Part shown: positions 33,433 to 42,020 of the stretch, piece by piece
Layout of the letters: each line of letters begins with the position of its first letter
Numbering within the stretch: position 1 is the first letter of the stretch
Assembly (NCBI RefSeq): GCF_900187455.1
Contig: NZ_FYDX01000001.1
Location: 124,001 to 188,000, forward strand
Source of the DNA: Pseudomonas sp. Irchel 3E13
GTDB lineage: Bacteria > Pseudomonadota > Gammaproteobacteria > Pseudomonadales > Pseudomonadaceae
DNA length: 64,000 bases
Direction: 5' to 3'
Translations under genes and position numbers: made by a program
The notes under the pieces: generated by a model
The model's database searches: none
What the model was told of the DNA's origin: nothing
Seen by the model: only the letters and a program-made list of their open reading frames with translations

Positions 33433-34175
33433 CCGGACAACCGAAAAGCGCGCAGATCCAGGCGCTGAGCCAGGACAAACGCATGGACCCCAAACACCGC
33501 ATGCGCATCGACTCGGCGGTCCACAAACAGGGCCGCGGCTGGTTCACCGGCCGCCTCGGCGGTCGCCCCTGGACGCTGTCGCGGACCAACCGCTGGGTCG
33601 CCGCCGGCGGCGCCTCGCTGCTGATCGTGCTGCTGGCGCCGCTGCTGGTGGGCCTGGCCGTGGCCGTCAAGGCGAGTGGCCCGGGGCCGGTGTTCTTCGT
33701 GCAGAAGCGCACCGGCTACCGGGGCCGCAATTTCGGCATGTTCAAGTTCCGCACCATGGTCGCCGACGCGGAGGCGCGGAAGGAGTCGCTGCGCCACCTC
33801 AACAAGCACGGCGCCCAGTCCATCGACTTCAAGATCGACGATGACCCGCGGGTAACCCCGATCGGCCGCTGGCTACGGCGCAGCAGCCTGGACGAGCTAC
33901 CCAACCTGTTCAACGTAGTGCTCGGCGACATGCGCCTGGTCGGCCCCCGGCCCACCTCGTTCAACGCCTACCGCTACAAGGACAACCACCTCGCGCGCCT
34001 GAGCATCTACCCGGGCATGACCGGCCTCTGGCAGATCTCCGGGCGCAGCGACATCGACTTCGACCAGCGGGTCGAACTGGACCTGAGCTACATCGCCGAA
34101 CAGAGCCTGAGCCTGGACCTGAAAATCCTGCTCAAGACCCCCTTCAAAGTCTTCAGTGGCCACGGAGCAAGTTGA
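33429..34175 (+). CDS. Initiating sugar-phosphate transferase (WcaJ/WbaP C-terminal type)
   Basis: This 248-residue bacterial sugar transferase attaches the first hexose-1-phosphate to undecaprenyl phosphate. One hydrophobic segment (residues about 57-80) precedes the catalytic domain. Motifs are VQKRTGYRGRNFGMFKFRTM, DELPNLFNVVLGDMRLVGPRP and YPGMTGLWQISGRSDI. It lacks the four-helix N-terminal domain of full-length WcaJ/WbaP and so is the short monotopic form. The start overlaps the epimerase stop by 4 bp and has GGAGG upstream. Confidence 0.93.
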   Translation: MTGQPKSAQIQALSQDKRMDPKHRMRIDSAVHKQGRGWFTGRLGGRPWTLSRTNRWVAAGGASLLIVLLAPLLVGLAVAVKASGPGPVFFVQKRTGYRGRNFGMFKFRTMVADAEARKESLRHLNKHGAQSIDFKIDDDPRVTPIGRWLRRSSLDELPNLFNVVLGDMRLVGPRPTSFNAYRYKDNHLARLSIYPGMTGLWQISGRSDIDFDQRVELDLSYIAEQSLSLDLKILLKTPFKVFSGHGAS

Positions 34176-34176
34176 G

Positions 34177-34824
34177 ATGGACGGTTCTACTTCAAGAAGC
34201 ATGAGCATCGCTGTTCCCAGCGAAACCAACCTCACCTCCACCGTGCTCGACCCGGCGCAGCGCGTCCTGTTGCTGACCGCCGCCAACAGCGGCAGCGGCA
34301 CCAGCACCAGCGCGCTGGCGTTCGCCAGCCAACTGGCCCTGATGAGCGGTGGAACGGTGCTGCTGATCGACGGCAGCAACGGCCCCAACACCCTCAGTCA
34401 GCAACTGGGCCTGAACAAGCTGCGGGGTTTTCACGACCTGCTGTTCGACGACCAGACACCGCCACTGGCCCAGGACTGCATCGTGCGCCTGTCCGACCAG
34501 CGCTTCGACGTGCTGCCCGGCGGCCTGCATGACCGCGGTGGCGAACGCCTCGACCCGGAACTGCTGCGCGCGCTGCTGCACACGCTGGCGGCCGAGTACC
34601 GCTTCGTGGTGATCGACGGCGAAGCGGTCTACGCCGGTGCCGACAGCCTGGTGATGGGCCCGCTGGTGGACGGCGTGATCCTGGTGATCAACGCCGACGA
34701 CACCCGCCGCGAAGTGGCCCAGGCCGCCAGCCAGCGCCTGGTCCAGGCCGGCGCGCGGCTGATCGGCAGCGTCTTCAACCGGCGCCGCTACTACATGCCC
34801 AAGTGGCTCTACAACAACCTTTGA
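34177..34824 (+). CDS. CpsD/CapB-like ATPase-fold protein with degenerate Walker A
   Basis: This 215-residue protein resembles the cytoplasmic half of bacterial tyrosine kinases that control EPS chain length. Expected motifs are altered. The Walker A region is AANSGSGTSTS (residues 35-45), with Thr42 where the nucleotide-binding Lys belongs. Walker A-prime reads LLIDGSNG, lacking the second Asp. A Walker B-like FVVIDG is retained. The C-terminus RRRYYMPKWLYNNL has three tyrosines but no long Tyr cluster. It is probably a pseudokinase or regulatory partner of the Wzz-like protein two genes on. The start at 34177 is supported by GGAG 9 bases upstream. Confidence 0.8.
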   Translation: MDGSTSRSMSIAVPSETNLTSTVLDPAQRVLLLTAANSGSGTSTSALAFASQLALMSGGTVLLIDGSNGPNTLSQQLGLNKLRGFHDLLFDDQTPPLAQDCIVRLSDQRFDVLPGGLHDRGGERLDPELLRALLHTLAAEYRFVVIDGEAVYAGADSLVMGPLVDGVILVINADDTRREVAQAASQRLVQAGARLIGSVFNRRRYYMPKWLYNNL

Positions 34825-34848
34825 GCCGACCGTGCGAGGGAAACACTC

Positions 34849-35874
34849 ATGAAAATGCCCTTGATCGCCCTGTTCGCGCTATTGCCACTGGCGGCCTGCA
34901 CCACCCAGCAGGACGCCCGGACGATGCCGGTACAGATCCTCACCGCCGCGCCGGCCAACGCCCAGGACACCGAGCTTTCCAGCAAGGAACAGGTCTTGCG
35001 TCCGCAGGACGTGCTGGATGTGATCTTCCACATCAGCACCAGCGGCTCCGATGCCTACCGTATCCAGTCCGGTGACACCATCGGCCTGAGCTTCCTCTCC
35101 GCCAGCTCGCTCAACGGCAACCAGTTGGTGCTGCCCGACGGGCGCATCGAACTGCCGGCGGCCAACACCTCGGTGAACGTCGCCGGCATGACCCCCGAGC
35201 AGGCCCGGGCCGCGATCCAGCAGGCCTACCGCAACAAGAGCCTGTTCCAGCCCAACCGCGACCAGCTCACGGTGCAGGTGCTGAGCCCGCTGACCAACGA
35301 GCAGAACCTGAAAAGCGCGCTGAACCACCCGGCCACCGGCATGAGCCGCGAGATCACCGTGGGCAGCGACGGCCACGCCAACTTTCCGGAAGTCGGCTCG
35401 GTCGCCCTGCAAGGCATGACCGTGACCCAGTTGGAGACGTACCTGAACAAGCGCTACGCCGACCTGCCGGGGCGCATGAGTGTCGATGTGATGCTCAAGT
35501 CCACCGCGGTCAACGAAATCTACGTGCTGGGTGAAGTCGGCCAGCCCGGCGCCTACCCGATCCGTCGCCCGGTCTCGGTGCTCGAAGCCCTGACCCTGGC
35601 TCGCGGGCCGAGCATCAAGGCGCGGCTGGACTCGGTGGTGATCATGCGGCGCAACGGCAATCAGGTGCAGGCCATGCCCTACAACGTGGACAAAGCGCTG
35701 GACGCCAGCGCCGCGCAGGTCGCCTACCTGCAACCGGACGACATGCTCTACGTGCCCAAGACCAAGCTGGCCAGCGCCGGCGAACTGGCCCGGCAACTGG
35801 CTGACGTCGTGCTGTTCCAGGGCGTGGGGTTCAGCTTCGGCTACCGCGTCGACAACAAAGGCAGCGACAACTGA
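34849..35874 (+). CDS. Polysaccharide export outer-membrane lipoprotein, Wza-like
   Basis: This 341-residue predicted lipoprotein has a signal peptide and lipobox LPLAAC (Cys17). The poly_export (PES) domain starts near ISTSGSDAYRIQSGDTIGL. SLBB-type repeats follow (around VTVGSDGHANFPEVG and NEIYVLGEVGQPGAYPI). Wza-type proteins form the outer-membrane channel for Wzy-dependent polymers. It is slightly shorter than E. coli Wza and has no obvious C-terminal amphipathic Wza helix beyond the final segment. It is followed 15-18 bp later by the chain-length protein gene, its usual partner. Confidence 0.92.
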   Translation: MKMPLIALFALLPLAACTTQQDARTMPVQILTAAPANAQDTELSSKEQVLRPQDVLDVIFHISTSGSDAYRIQSGDTIGLSFLSASSLNGNQLVLPDGRIELPAANTSVNVAGMTPEQARAAIQQAYRNKSLFQPNRDQLTVQVLSPLTNEQNLKSALNHPATGMSREITVGSDGHANFPEVGSVALQGMTVTQLETYLNKRYADLPGRMSVDVMLKSTAVNEIYVLGEVGQPGAYPIRRPVSVLEALTLARGPSIKARLDSVVIMRRNGNQVQAMPYNVDKALDASAAQVAYLQPDDMLYVPKTKLASAGELARQLADVVLFQGVGFSFGYRVDNKGSDN

Positions 35875-35892
35875 CCTCGGGGGTATCGCGTG

Positions 35893-37470
35893 ATGAATCA
35901 GCTCATGAATCCCAAAGAGAACTACCTGCACGAATTTTTCCGGATCTTCTACGCCAACCGGCAGTGGGTGAAACGGATCTTCCTCGCCTTCGCGGTGATC
36001 GCCCTGCTGCTGCCGCTGATGTTGCGCCAGAGCTACGACATTGGCGCCGAAGTCATCGTGCAATCGAAAAAGCTGTCGCAGAGCGACACCAACACCGCCC
36101 TCGCCCAGGAAACCGACAAGTTCATCCCGCCGTCGCTGGCGGACATGGAAACCGAGAGCAATATCCTTCGCTCGCCGACGCTGATTCGCCAGACCATCAG
36201 CCAGTTGCGTGAGGAAGGCCGCTATCAGGTCGAGCCCGGCGTGGTGGACAAACTGCTGTTCCATCCGCTGCGCGCCTATGTGCTCGATCCGCTGCGCTCG
36301 GCGCTGGGCAACAAGGTCGAATCGGCCCGCGACACCGAGCTGGATGCCCTTACCGAACAGGCCACCAAGAACCTCAAGGTCGAGACCTTGCCCGGCTCCA
36401 ACGTGATCTCGGTGACCTACAGCTTCGGCGACGCGGCCCAGGGCACGGCGTTCGTCAGCCAGTTGCTGGACAACTACCTGAAAAACCGCCAGGACCTGCA
36501 ATCCAACGAGCTGCCGCAGTCCTTCTATGAACAGAAGAAACTGCAATACCAGGCCCGCCTCGACGACCTCGAAAGCAAACGCCTCAGCCTGCTGGAAACC
36601 GCCGGCTCGTCCGATCCGAAGGAAGAAATCACCTTCCGCCTGAACGCCATCAACACCGAGGAACAGGCGCTCAACCAATACCGTGACCGCCTGCTGCAAA
36701 GCCAGCGCTGGCTGGACTACCTGAAGTCGGCGCTGAGCGCCGCCAACAGCGCGAAGATGAACGACTACAGCTTCCCGTTCACCTTCACCACCACCGTCGA
36801 CAACGTGGCCTTCGAAGACCGCGAGATCAAACAACTGGGCGAGCAAATGACCACCCAGGTGTCGCGCTACGGCAACGACCTGGCGGTGTTCCAGCCCAAC
36901 AGCGAACCGATGCAGTTGCAGCGCGAGCAAATCTCCCGCAGCCGCCAGCAGTTCCTCAAGGTGGTGGACAACCGCATCCGCGAACGGGAAAAAGACCTGA
37001 CCGTGGTGCAGGAAGTGATCGCCCAGAAAACCCAGCGTATCGGCGAGTTCAAAGGGCGCATCCACCAGTTGCAGGAGACCATGAGCAAGGCCCGTCAGCT
37101 CGACACCGAGATCGACGCCCTGCACAAAGCCTTCTTCACCTACACCCAGCGCTACGAAGAAAGCCGCGGCCAGGGCCAACTGGACAACCTGTCCAACGCG
37201 CGGATTCTCAGCGCGCCGTACCAGCCCACCGAAGCAGCCTTCCCGCGGCCGATGCTGATCATCCCGTTCGGCCTGCTCACCGGCCTGCTGCTGGCGATTG
37301 CCCTGGTTTATGTCCGCGAGTTCTTCGACCACCGCTTCAAGCATCCAGCGCAAATCGGCCACGAACTGGGCCTGCCCGTGCTGCTGGTGATCAACGACCA
37401 GACCCCGGAGCAATCCAACCCGCACAAACAATGGACGCTGCCACGGCTGTGGCACTGGGTGCGCAATTGA
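35893..37470 (+). CDS. Polysaccharide co-polymerase, Wzz/GumC-like (no kinase domain)
   Basis: This 525-residue inner-membrane protein has transmembrane helices near residues 25-45 (IFLAFAVIALLLPLML) and near the C-terminus (PFGLLTGLLLAIALVY). A long periplasmic coiled-coil region with a GNVR-like segment (RILSAPYQPTEAAFPRP) lies between them. It sets polymer length and links the polymerase to the Wza channel. There is no fused tyrosine-kinase domain; the CpsD-like protein upstream is the separate cytoplasmic partner. The start is ATG at 35893; an adjacent GTG at 35890 is also possible. Its stop overlaps the possible TTG start of the next gene. Confidence 0.9.
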   Translation: MNQLMNPKENYLHEFFRIFYANRQWVKRIFLAFAVIALLLPLMLRQSYDIGAEVIVQSKKLSQSDTNTALAQETDKFIPPSLADMETESNILRSPTLIRQTISQLREEGRYQVEPGVVDKLLFHPLRAYVLDPLRSALGNKVESARDTELDALTEQATKNLKVETLPGSNVISVTYSFGDAAQGTAFVSQLLDNYLKNRQDLQSNELPQSFYEQKKLQYQARLDDLESKRLSLLETAGSSDPKEEITFRLNAINTEEQALNQYRDRLLQSQRWLDYLKSALSAANSAKMNDYSFPFTFTTTVDNVAFEDREIKQLGEQMTTQVSRYGNDLAVFQPNSEPMQLQREQISRSRQQFLKVVDNRIREREKDLTVVQEVIAQKTQRIGEFKGRIHQLQETMSKARQLDTEIDALHKAFFTYTQRYEESRGQGQLDNLSNARILSAPYQPTEAAFPRPMLIIPFGLLTGLLLAIALVYVREFFDHRFKHPAQIGHELGLPVLLVINDQTPEQSNPHKQWTLPRLWHWVRN

Positions 37471-38552
37471 ACGCCCCGGCCCCGCGCCAGCCGATCATCC
37501 ACCTGCTCAACAGCGGTGGATTCTACGGCGCCGAGCGCATGCTGCTGGATCATTGCCTGGCCACCCCCGGTCAGCATCGGGTGCTGTTTCTCGATGCACC
37601 GCCCGAACTGCTGGCGCGTTTTCGCGCCGCCGGGGTGGACTGTCAGTGCCGCGCGGGGCTGGTGCAACCGCTGCTGTACCTGCGCGAGCAGCACGGCCAG
37701 CGGCCACTGCTCAATGCGCACAATTTCAAGGGCCTGCTGCTCGGCTGGCTGGCGGCGTGCCTGTGGCGCCTGCCGCTGGTGGCGACCCAGCACGGCTTTA
37801 CCCCGCGCAACCTCAAACAGCGTTTCTACACCTGGCTGACCCTGCAACTGTGCCGCACCGCCGTGGTCAGCCAGGTGGTCTGCGTGGCCGAGAGCATCGC
37901 GCGCATCCTGCGCCGTGCCGGGGTCGCGACGCAGAAGATCCGGGTGATCCCCAACGGCCTGCCGGAGGCATCCGGCCAGACGCCGCGGGTTGCCCGCGCG
38001 GGCGAGTGGCTGGCCGGTTATGTCGGGCGCCTGAGCAGTGAAAAAGGCCCGGACCTGTTTCTCGACACGCTGATTCCGCTGTGCCGGCGCTACCCGCACG
38101 TGAACGCGGTGATGCTCGGCGACGGTCCGGAACGTGCCGCCCTGCAAGCCCGCATCAGCGCCGCCGGGCTGCTGGAGCGGATTCGCCTGCCGGGCTTCCA
38201 GCACGACATGCGGCCGTGGATGAGCCGCCTTGATGCGCTGGTCATCAGCTCGCGCACCGAGGGCACGCCGATGATCCTGCTGGAAGCCATGCAGGACGGC
38301 GTGCCGGTGGTGGCCTTCGGCGTCGGCGGCATTCCCGATGTCATCGAACACGGGCGCAGCGGCCTGCTGGCCGCGCCGCTGGCCGTGGACGAGCTGGCCG
38401 CGCAACTGAGCGCCCTGATCGACGACCCGGCCCAGGCCAGTGAACTCACCGCCCAGGCTCGCCACACCCAACGCGAACGCTACCACCTGCCTACCCTGGC
38501 GCAACGCTGGGCCCAGGTTTACCTGGGCGCCGCAACGGAGGTCCGCGCATGA
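37467..38552 (+). CDS. Glycosyltransferase, GT4/GT1 family
   Basis: This protein of about 361 residues is a GT-B glycosyltransferase. Motifs include LLNSGGFYGAERMLL, RVIPNGLP, GRLSSEKGPDLF and the retaining E-x7-E signature in RTEGTPMILLEAMQDGVPVVA. It should add a sugar to the lipid-linked repeat unit on the cytoplasmic face. The start is uncertain: TTG at 37467 overlaps the previous stop (TTGA), while an ATG at 37431 would add 12 residues and overlap the previous gene by 40 bp. It ends in a 4-bp overlap with the polymerase gene. Confidence 0.92.
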   Translation: MNAPAPRQPIIHLLNSGGFYGAERMLLDHCLATPGQHRVLFLDAPPELLARFRAAGVDCQCRAGLVQPLLYLREQHGQRPLLNAHNFKGLLLGWLAACLWRLPLVATQHGFTPRNLKQRFYTWLTLQLCRTAVVSQVVCVAESIARILRRAGVATQKIRVIPNGLPEASGQTPRVARAGEWLAGYVGRLSSEKGPDLFLDTLIPLCRRYPHVNAVMLGDGPERAALQARISAAGLLERIRLPGFQHDMRPWMSRLDALVISSRTEGTPMILLEAMQDGVPVVAFGVGGIPDVIEHGRSGLLAAPLAVDELAAQLSALIDDPAQASELTAQARHTQRERYHLPTLAQRWAQVYLGAATEVRA

Positions 38553-39919
38553 TCCTGCCCCTTTCGCTGGTCGGCCTGTTCGGCCTGCTGGCCCTGATCC
38601 TGCTAGTCAGTCCCTGGCCGTACCTGGCGCCCGGCGCGGTCGCCGCGCTGGGCGGCCTGCTCCTGCTGTACCGGCGTCCGGCCTGGGGCCTGCTGGCGAT
38701 CATCGCCCTGGTGCCTTTCGAGGGCCTGTTCAAGGACAGCGACTTGTCCGCCGCCAAGCTGATCGGCGCCGGCCTGATCCTGGTGCTGAGCCTGCAACTG
38801 GCCAGCGGCCAACTTAAAGGCGAGCGCCTGCGCAGCAACCTCTGGCCGCTGCTGGTCGCCTTCCTCGCCTGTTACGGGTTGAGCTTCTGGGCCAGCGAAA
38901 GCCTGCTGATGTCGGCCCAGCACCTGCGCGAACTGTCGATCGGCCTGCTGCTGTTCGTCATGACCCTGCTGATCGGTCGCGAACTGAACCTCGCCTGGCT
39001 GGCCCGGCTGGTCTGCCTCAGCGTCGCCGCCACCTGCGTGATGGCGATGTTCTCCAGCAAATACCAGGACCAGGGCCGCGCCTCCGGCCTGCTCGACGAC
39101 CCCAACGTGTTCGCCCTGCTGATCGCCTTCGCCGTGCCGCTGGCGATCTGGCTGCTGCTCAACAGCCCGAGCCTGCGCCAACGGCTGCTGTGGCTGGCCT
39201 GCACCGGCCTGCTGCTGGCCGGCATGACCAAGACCGAATCGCGCTCCGGGCTGGTGGTGCTGCTGATCAGCCTCGGTATCGGCCTCTACCACTACCGGGT
39301 GCAACTCACCCGCCTGCGCCCGCGCCACCTCGGCGTGCTGATGCTGGCCCTGGCCCTGCTGCTGCCGGTTGCGGCGGCGGTGATGCCGGCCAGCTACATC
39401 GAGCGCATCCAGTCACTGAGCGTGCTCAAGTCCGGGGTCAATGCCCACGAGGACGACTCGCTGGGGCGCCGTGCGTCGTACATCGTGGTCGGCGGCAAGA
39501 TGATCCGCGAAAACCCGCTGCTCGGTTCCGGCCCCGGCACCTTTCCCCTGCACTACGCCACCACCGGCTACGCCAAGGCGTTTTCCGCCAACCGCAAGGT
39601 CACCGACCTCTACCGGCGGGCGCACAACACTTACCTGGAGCTGTTCAGCGAAGTCGGCATTCCCGGCGGCGTGTTGTTTGTCGGCATGATCGCCCTGGCC
39701 CTGCGCAACCTGTGGAGCGCCCGCGCCGCCTGGCTGCAACAACATGACGTGGCCCGCGCCGACCTGCTCACCCACCTGTGCATGAGCCTGCTGTCGCTGG
39801 GCCTGTTTTTGATGTTCCTCAGCGCGCCGAACCACAAATACCTGTGGATCATGCTGGGGTTGTCCTGGGTCTTGCGCAGCCAGGCCCAAGCCGCTGGCCG
39901 GCTGGAGCCGCGGCCATGA
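38549..39919 (+). CDS. O-antigen ligase/polymerase family protein, Wzy-like
   Basis: This 456-residue polytopic membrane protein has about 11-12 predicted helices. A Wzy_C-type periplasmic loop contains RASYIVVGGKMIRENPLLGSG and RRAHNTYLELFSEVGIPGGV, the HNxYLE-type signature of O-antigen ligases and polymerases. In this operon, with Wzx, Wza and Wzz partners, the polymerase role is more likely than ligase. GGAGG precedes the ATG at 38549, which overlaps the previous stop as ATGA. Confidence 0.9.
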   Translation: MILPLSLVGLFGLLALILLVSPWPYLAPGAVAALGGLLLLYRRPAWGLLAIIALVPFEGLFKDSDLSAAKLIGAGLILVLSLQLASGQLKGERLRSNLWPLLVAFLACYGLSFWASESLLMSAQHLRELSIGLLLFVMTLLIGRELNLAWLARLVCLSVAATCVMAMFSSKYQDQGRASGLLDDPNVFALLIAFAVPLAIWLLLNSPSLRQRLLWLACTGLLLAGMTKTESRSGLVVLLISLGIGLYHYRVQLTRLRPRHLGVLMLALALLLPVAAAVMPASYIERIQSLSVLKSGVNAHEDDSLGRRASYIVVGGKMIRENPLLGSGPGTFPLHYATTGYAKAFSANRKVTDLYRRAHNTYLELFSEVGIPGGVLFVGMIALALRNLWSARAAWLQQHDVARADLLTHLCMSLLSLGLFLMFLSAPNHKYLWIMLGLSWVLRSQAQAAGRLEPRP

Positions 39920-40881
39920 ACCGGGTCGCCATCGTCATCCCGATGTTCAACGAGGCCCGGCACATCGGCCGGACCCTCGCCGCCGCCCAGCGCGCGGCGA
40001 GCGAAGCCGGGATCGACTGCGAGCTGATCGTGGTCGACAACGGCTCCAGCGACGATAGCCCACAGATCGCCCGCGCCCTCGGTGCGCGGGTGCTGAGCCT
40101 GCCGGGCCTGAGCATCGGCGCCCTGCGCAACCGTGGCGCGGCCGCCTGCGCGGGGGACTGGCTGGCGTTTCTCGACGCCGATATCGAAGTCCCGGACAAC
40201 TGGCTCCGGCGCCTGCTCGACGCCCATGCCCAGGGGCTGGGCGATGTCTTCGCGCTGGATTGCGACACCCCGCACCAGGCACCGTGGTTCGCCAGCGCCT
40301 GGCAGCGGCGCACGTTGCGCGCCGGTGAGTTGATGCACCGCCAGCAATGGCTGCCCAGCCCCAACCTGCTGATGCCTCGGCACTGGTTCGACACCGTTGG
40401 CGGCTTCAACGAAAGCCTGCGCAGCGGCGAGGACAAGGATTTCACCCTGCGCCTGAGCGAGGCCGGCGCACGCCTGCTGGTGCTGCGCGAACCGGTGGTC
40501 CTGCATTGGGGTTACGAATGCACCTGGAAAGAATGGCTGGGCAAGGAAATGTGGCGCCAGAGCAGTCACCTGCAATTGCTCCGCAGCAACGGCGCGAGCC
40601 TGCGCCTGCTGCGCTTTCCGGCGCTGTCCATGGGCGCCTGGGTGCTTGATGCCATGGCCCTGTCGGCGCTGCTCGACGGTTTCCCGCACCTGACCCTGCT
40701 GCTGGTGCTCGCCGCCAGCCTGCCGGCCCTGGCCCTGAGCCTGCGGCAGAGCCTGAAGCACCGCGAGCCGACGCTGATCCTGCAACTCTGGGGGCTGCAC
40801 TTTATCCGGCTGCACCTGGCCGGCATGGCGTTCGTCCTGAGCCTATTCAACTTCACCGCAAGGAGGCCAGCCCGTGGCTGA
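39916..40881 (+). CDS. Glycosyltransferase family 2
   Basis: This 321-residue GT-A glycosyltransferase starts at an ATG overlapping the polymerase stop. It shows VAIVIPMFNEARHI, VVDNGSSDDS and the nucleotide-sugar DxD as FLDADIEVP. A later acidic motif GEDKDFTLRL supplies the probable base. A hydrophobic C-terminal region (residues about 255-315) suggests membrane attachment. It likely adds one sugar of the EPS repeat unit; donor and linkage are unknown. Confidence 0.92.
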   Translation: MNRVAIVIPMFNEARHIGRTLAAAQRAASEAGIDCELIVVDNGSSDDSPQIARALGARVLSLPGLSIGALRNRGAAACAGDWLAFLDADIEVPDNWLRRLLDAHAQGLGDVFALDCDTPHQAPWFASAWQRRTLRAGELMHRQQWLPSPNLLMPRHWFDTVGGFNESLRSGEDKDFTLRLSEAGARLLVLREPVVLHWGYECTWKEWLGKEMWRQSSHLQLLRSNGASLRLLRFPALSMGAWVLDAMALSALLDGFPHLTLLLVLAASLPALALSLRQSLKHREPTLILQLWGLHFIRLHLAGMAFVLSLFNFTARRPARG

Positions 40882-42010
40882 GTTCATCTTCTGGCTGTGC
40901 CTGCTGTTGCCACTCTATGCCTGGCTCGGCTATCCGCTGCTGTTGAGTCTCGCCGCGCCGTTCTGCGCGCGCCGTGAACCGGGCCCGCACGTGCCGCTGT
41001 CGGTCAGCGTGGTGATTGCCGCGCACAACGAACAACGGCATATCGAACAGAAACTGCGCAGCGTGCTGAACCAGGACTACGCGGCCGCGGCCTTGCAGAT
41101 CGTCCTCGCCAGCGACGGCTCCAACGACCGCACCGTGGCCTGCGCCCGGGCGGTCAGCGACCCACGCATCCAGGTGCTGGACCTGCCGCGCCTGGGCAAG
41201 GCCGCGGCGTTGAACCGCGCAGTCAGCCTGTGCCAGGACGAGGTGCTGGTGTTCACCGACGCCGACAACCAGTGGGCCGACGACACCCTGCGCCACTTGC
41301 TGCTGCCGCTGGCAACTCCGGGGGTCGGCGGGAGCGCCGGGCAGATGATCATCCCCCGGCCGGGCAAGGGCCTGAGCCTGGGCGACAGCCTCTACCGGCA
41401 CTTCGAGGCCTGGGTGCGCCGGGTCGAGAACCGCACCGGCTGCATGGTTTCCGCCGACGGCGCCTTGCTCGCCCTTCGGCGGGAGCTGTTCCAGGCGATT
41501 CCGCCGCAGGTCAACGACGACTTTTTTATCAGCACCTGCGCCCCGGCGGCGGGCCAGCGACTGGTCTATGTGCCCGAGGCGGTGGTGCTGGATTACGGCG
41601 TGGACGAGGCCGGCAAACAGTTTCGCCGGCGCCAGCGGGTCACCGTCGGCGGCCTGCAAAGCCTGGCCGCGCGGCGGTCACTGCTCAACCCGCTGCGCCA
41701 CGGCCTGTACGCCATCGCCCTGATCAGCCACAAGCTGCTGCGCCGGCTGGCCCCGGTGCTGTTGCTGCCGCTGCTGCTGAGCAACCTCTGGCTGCTGGAC
41801 GACGGCGCGTTCTACCGCTGGACCTGCAGCATGCAACTGCTCGGCTACGCCGTGGCGCTGGTCGGCCTGCTCGATGCCGGGCACCGCTTGCCGAAACCGT
41901 TTCGCCTGGCCGCGTACGTGTTGGTGACGCTGGCCGGCATGAGTGTCGGCCTGTGGCAGTTCCTGCGCGGGCACAGTTATCAGCAATGGAACCCCGACCA
42001 GAACCGCTGA
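40874..42010 (+). CDS. Membrane glycosyltransferase family 2
   Basis: This 378-residue GT-A enzyme has an N-terminal helix (EFIFWLCLLLPLYAWLGYPLL) and two or more C-terminal helices. The catalytic domain shows SVVIAAHNEQRHI, LASDGSNDRT, FTDADNQW, NDDFFIST and a basic FRRRQRVTVGG segment. This is the layout of processive or single-addition synthase-like GT2 proteins. The start is GTG at 40874 with AGGAGG upstream, overlapping the previous gene by 8 bp. Confidence 0.9.
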   Translation: MAEFIFWLCLLLPLYAWLGYPLLLSLAAPFCARREPGPHVPLSVSVVIAAHNEQRHIEQKLRSVLNQDYAAAALQIVLASDGSNDRTVACARAVSDPRIQVLDLPRLGKAAALNRAVSLCQDEVLVFTDADNQWADDTLRHLLLPLATPGVGGSAGQMIIPRPGKGLSLGDSLYRHFEAWVRRVENRTGCMVSADGALLALRRELFQAIPPQVNDDFFISTCAPAAGQRLVYVPEAVVLDYGVDEAGKQFRRRQRVTVGGLQSLAARRSLLNPLRHGLYAIALISHKLLRRLAPVLLLPLLLSNLWLLDDGAFYRWTCSMQLLGYAVALVGLLDAGHRLPKPFRLAAYVLVTLAGMSVGLWQFLRGHSYQQWNPDQNR

Positions 42011-42020
42011 GGGATCGACC

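Noticed and set aside
34879..37455. 858-residue open frame on the - strand opposite wza and wzz
   Set aside because: It spans two well-supported + strand genes and shows no domain or start signal.
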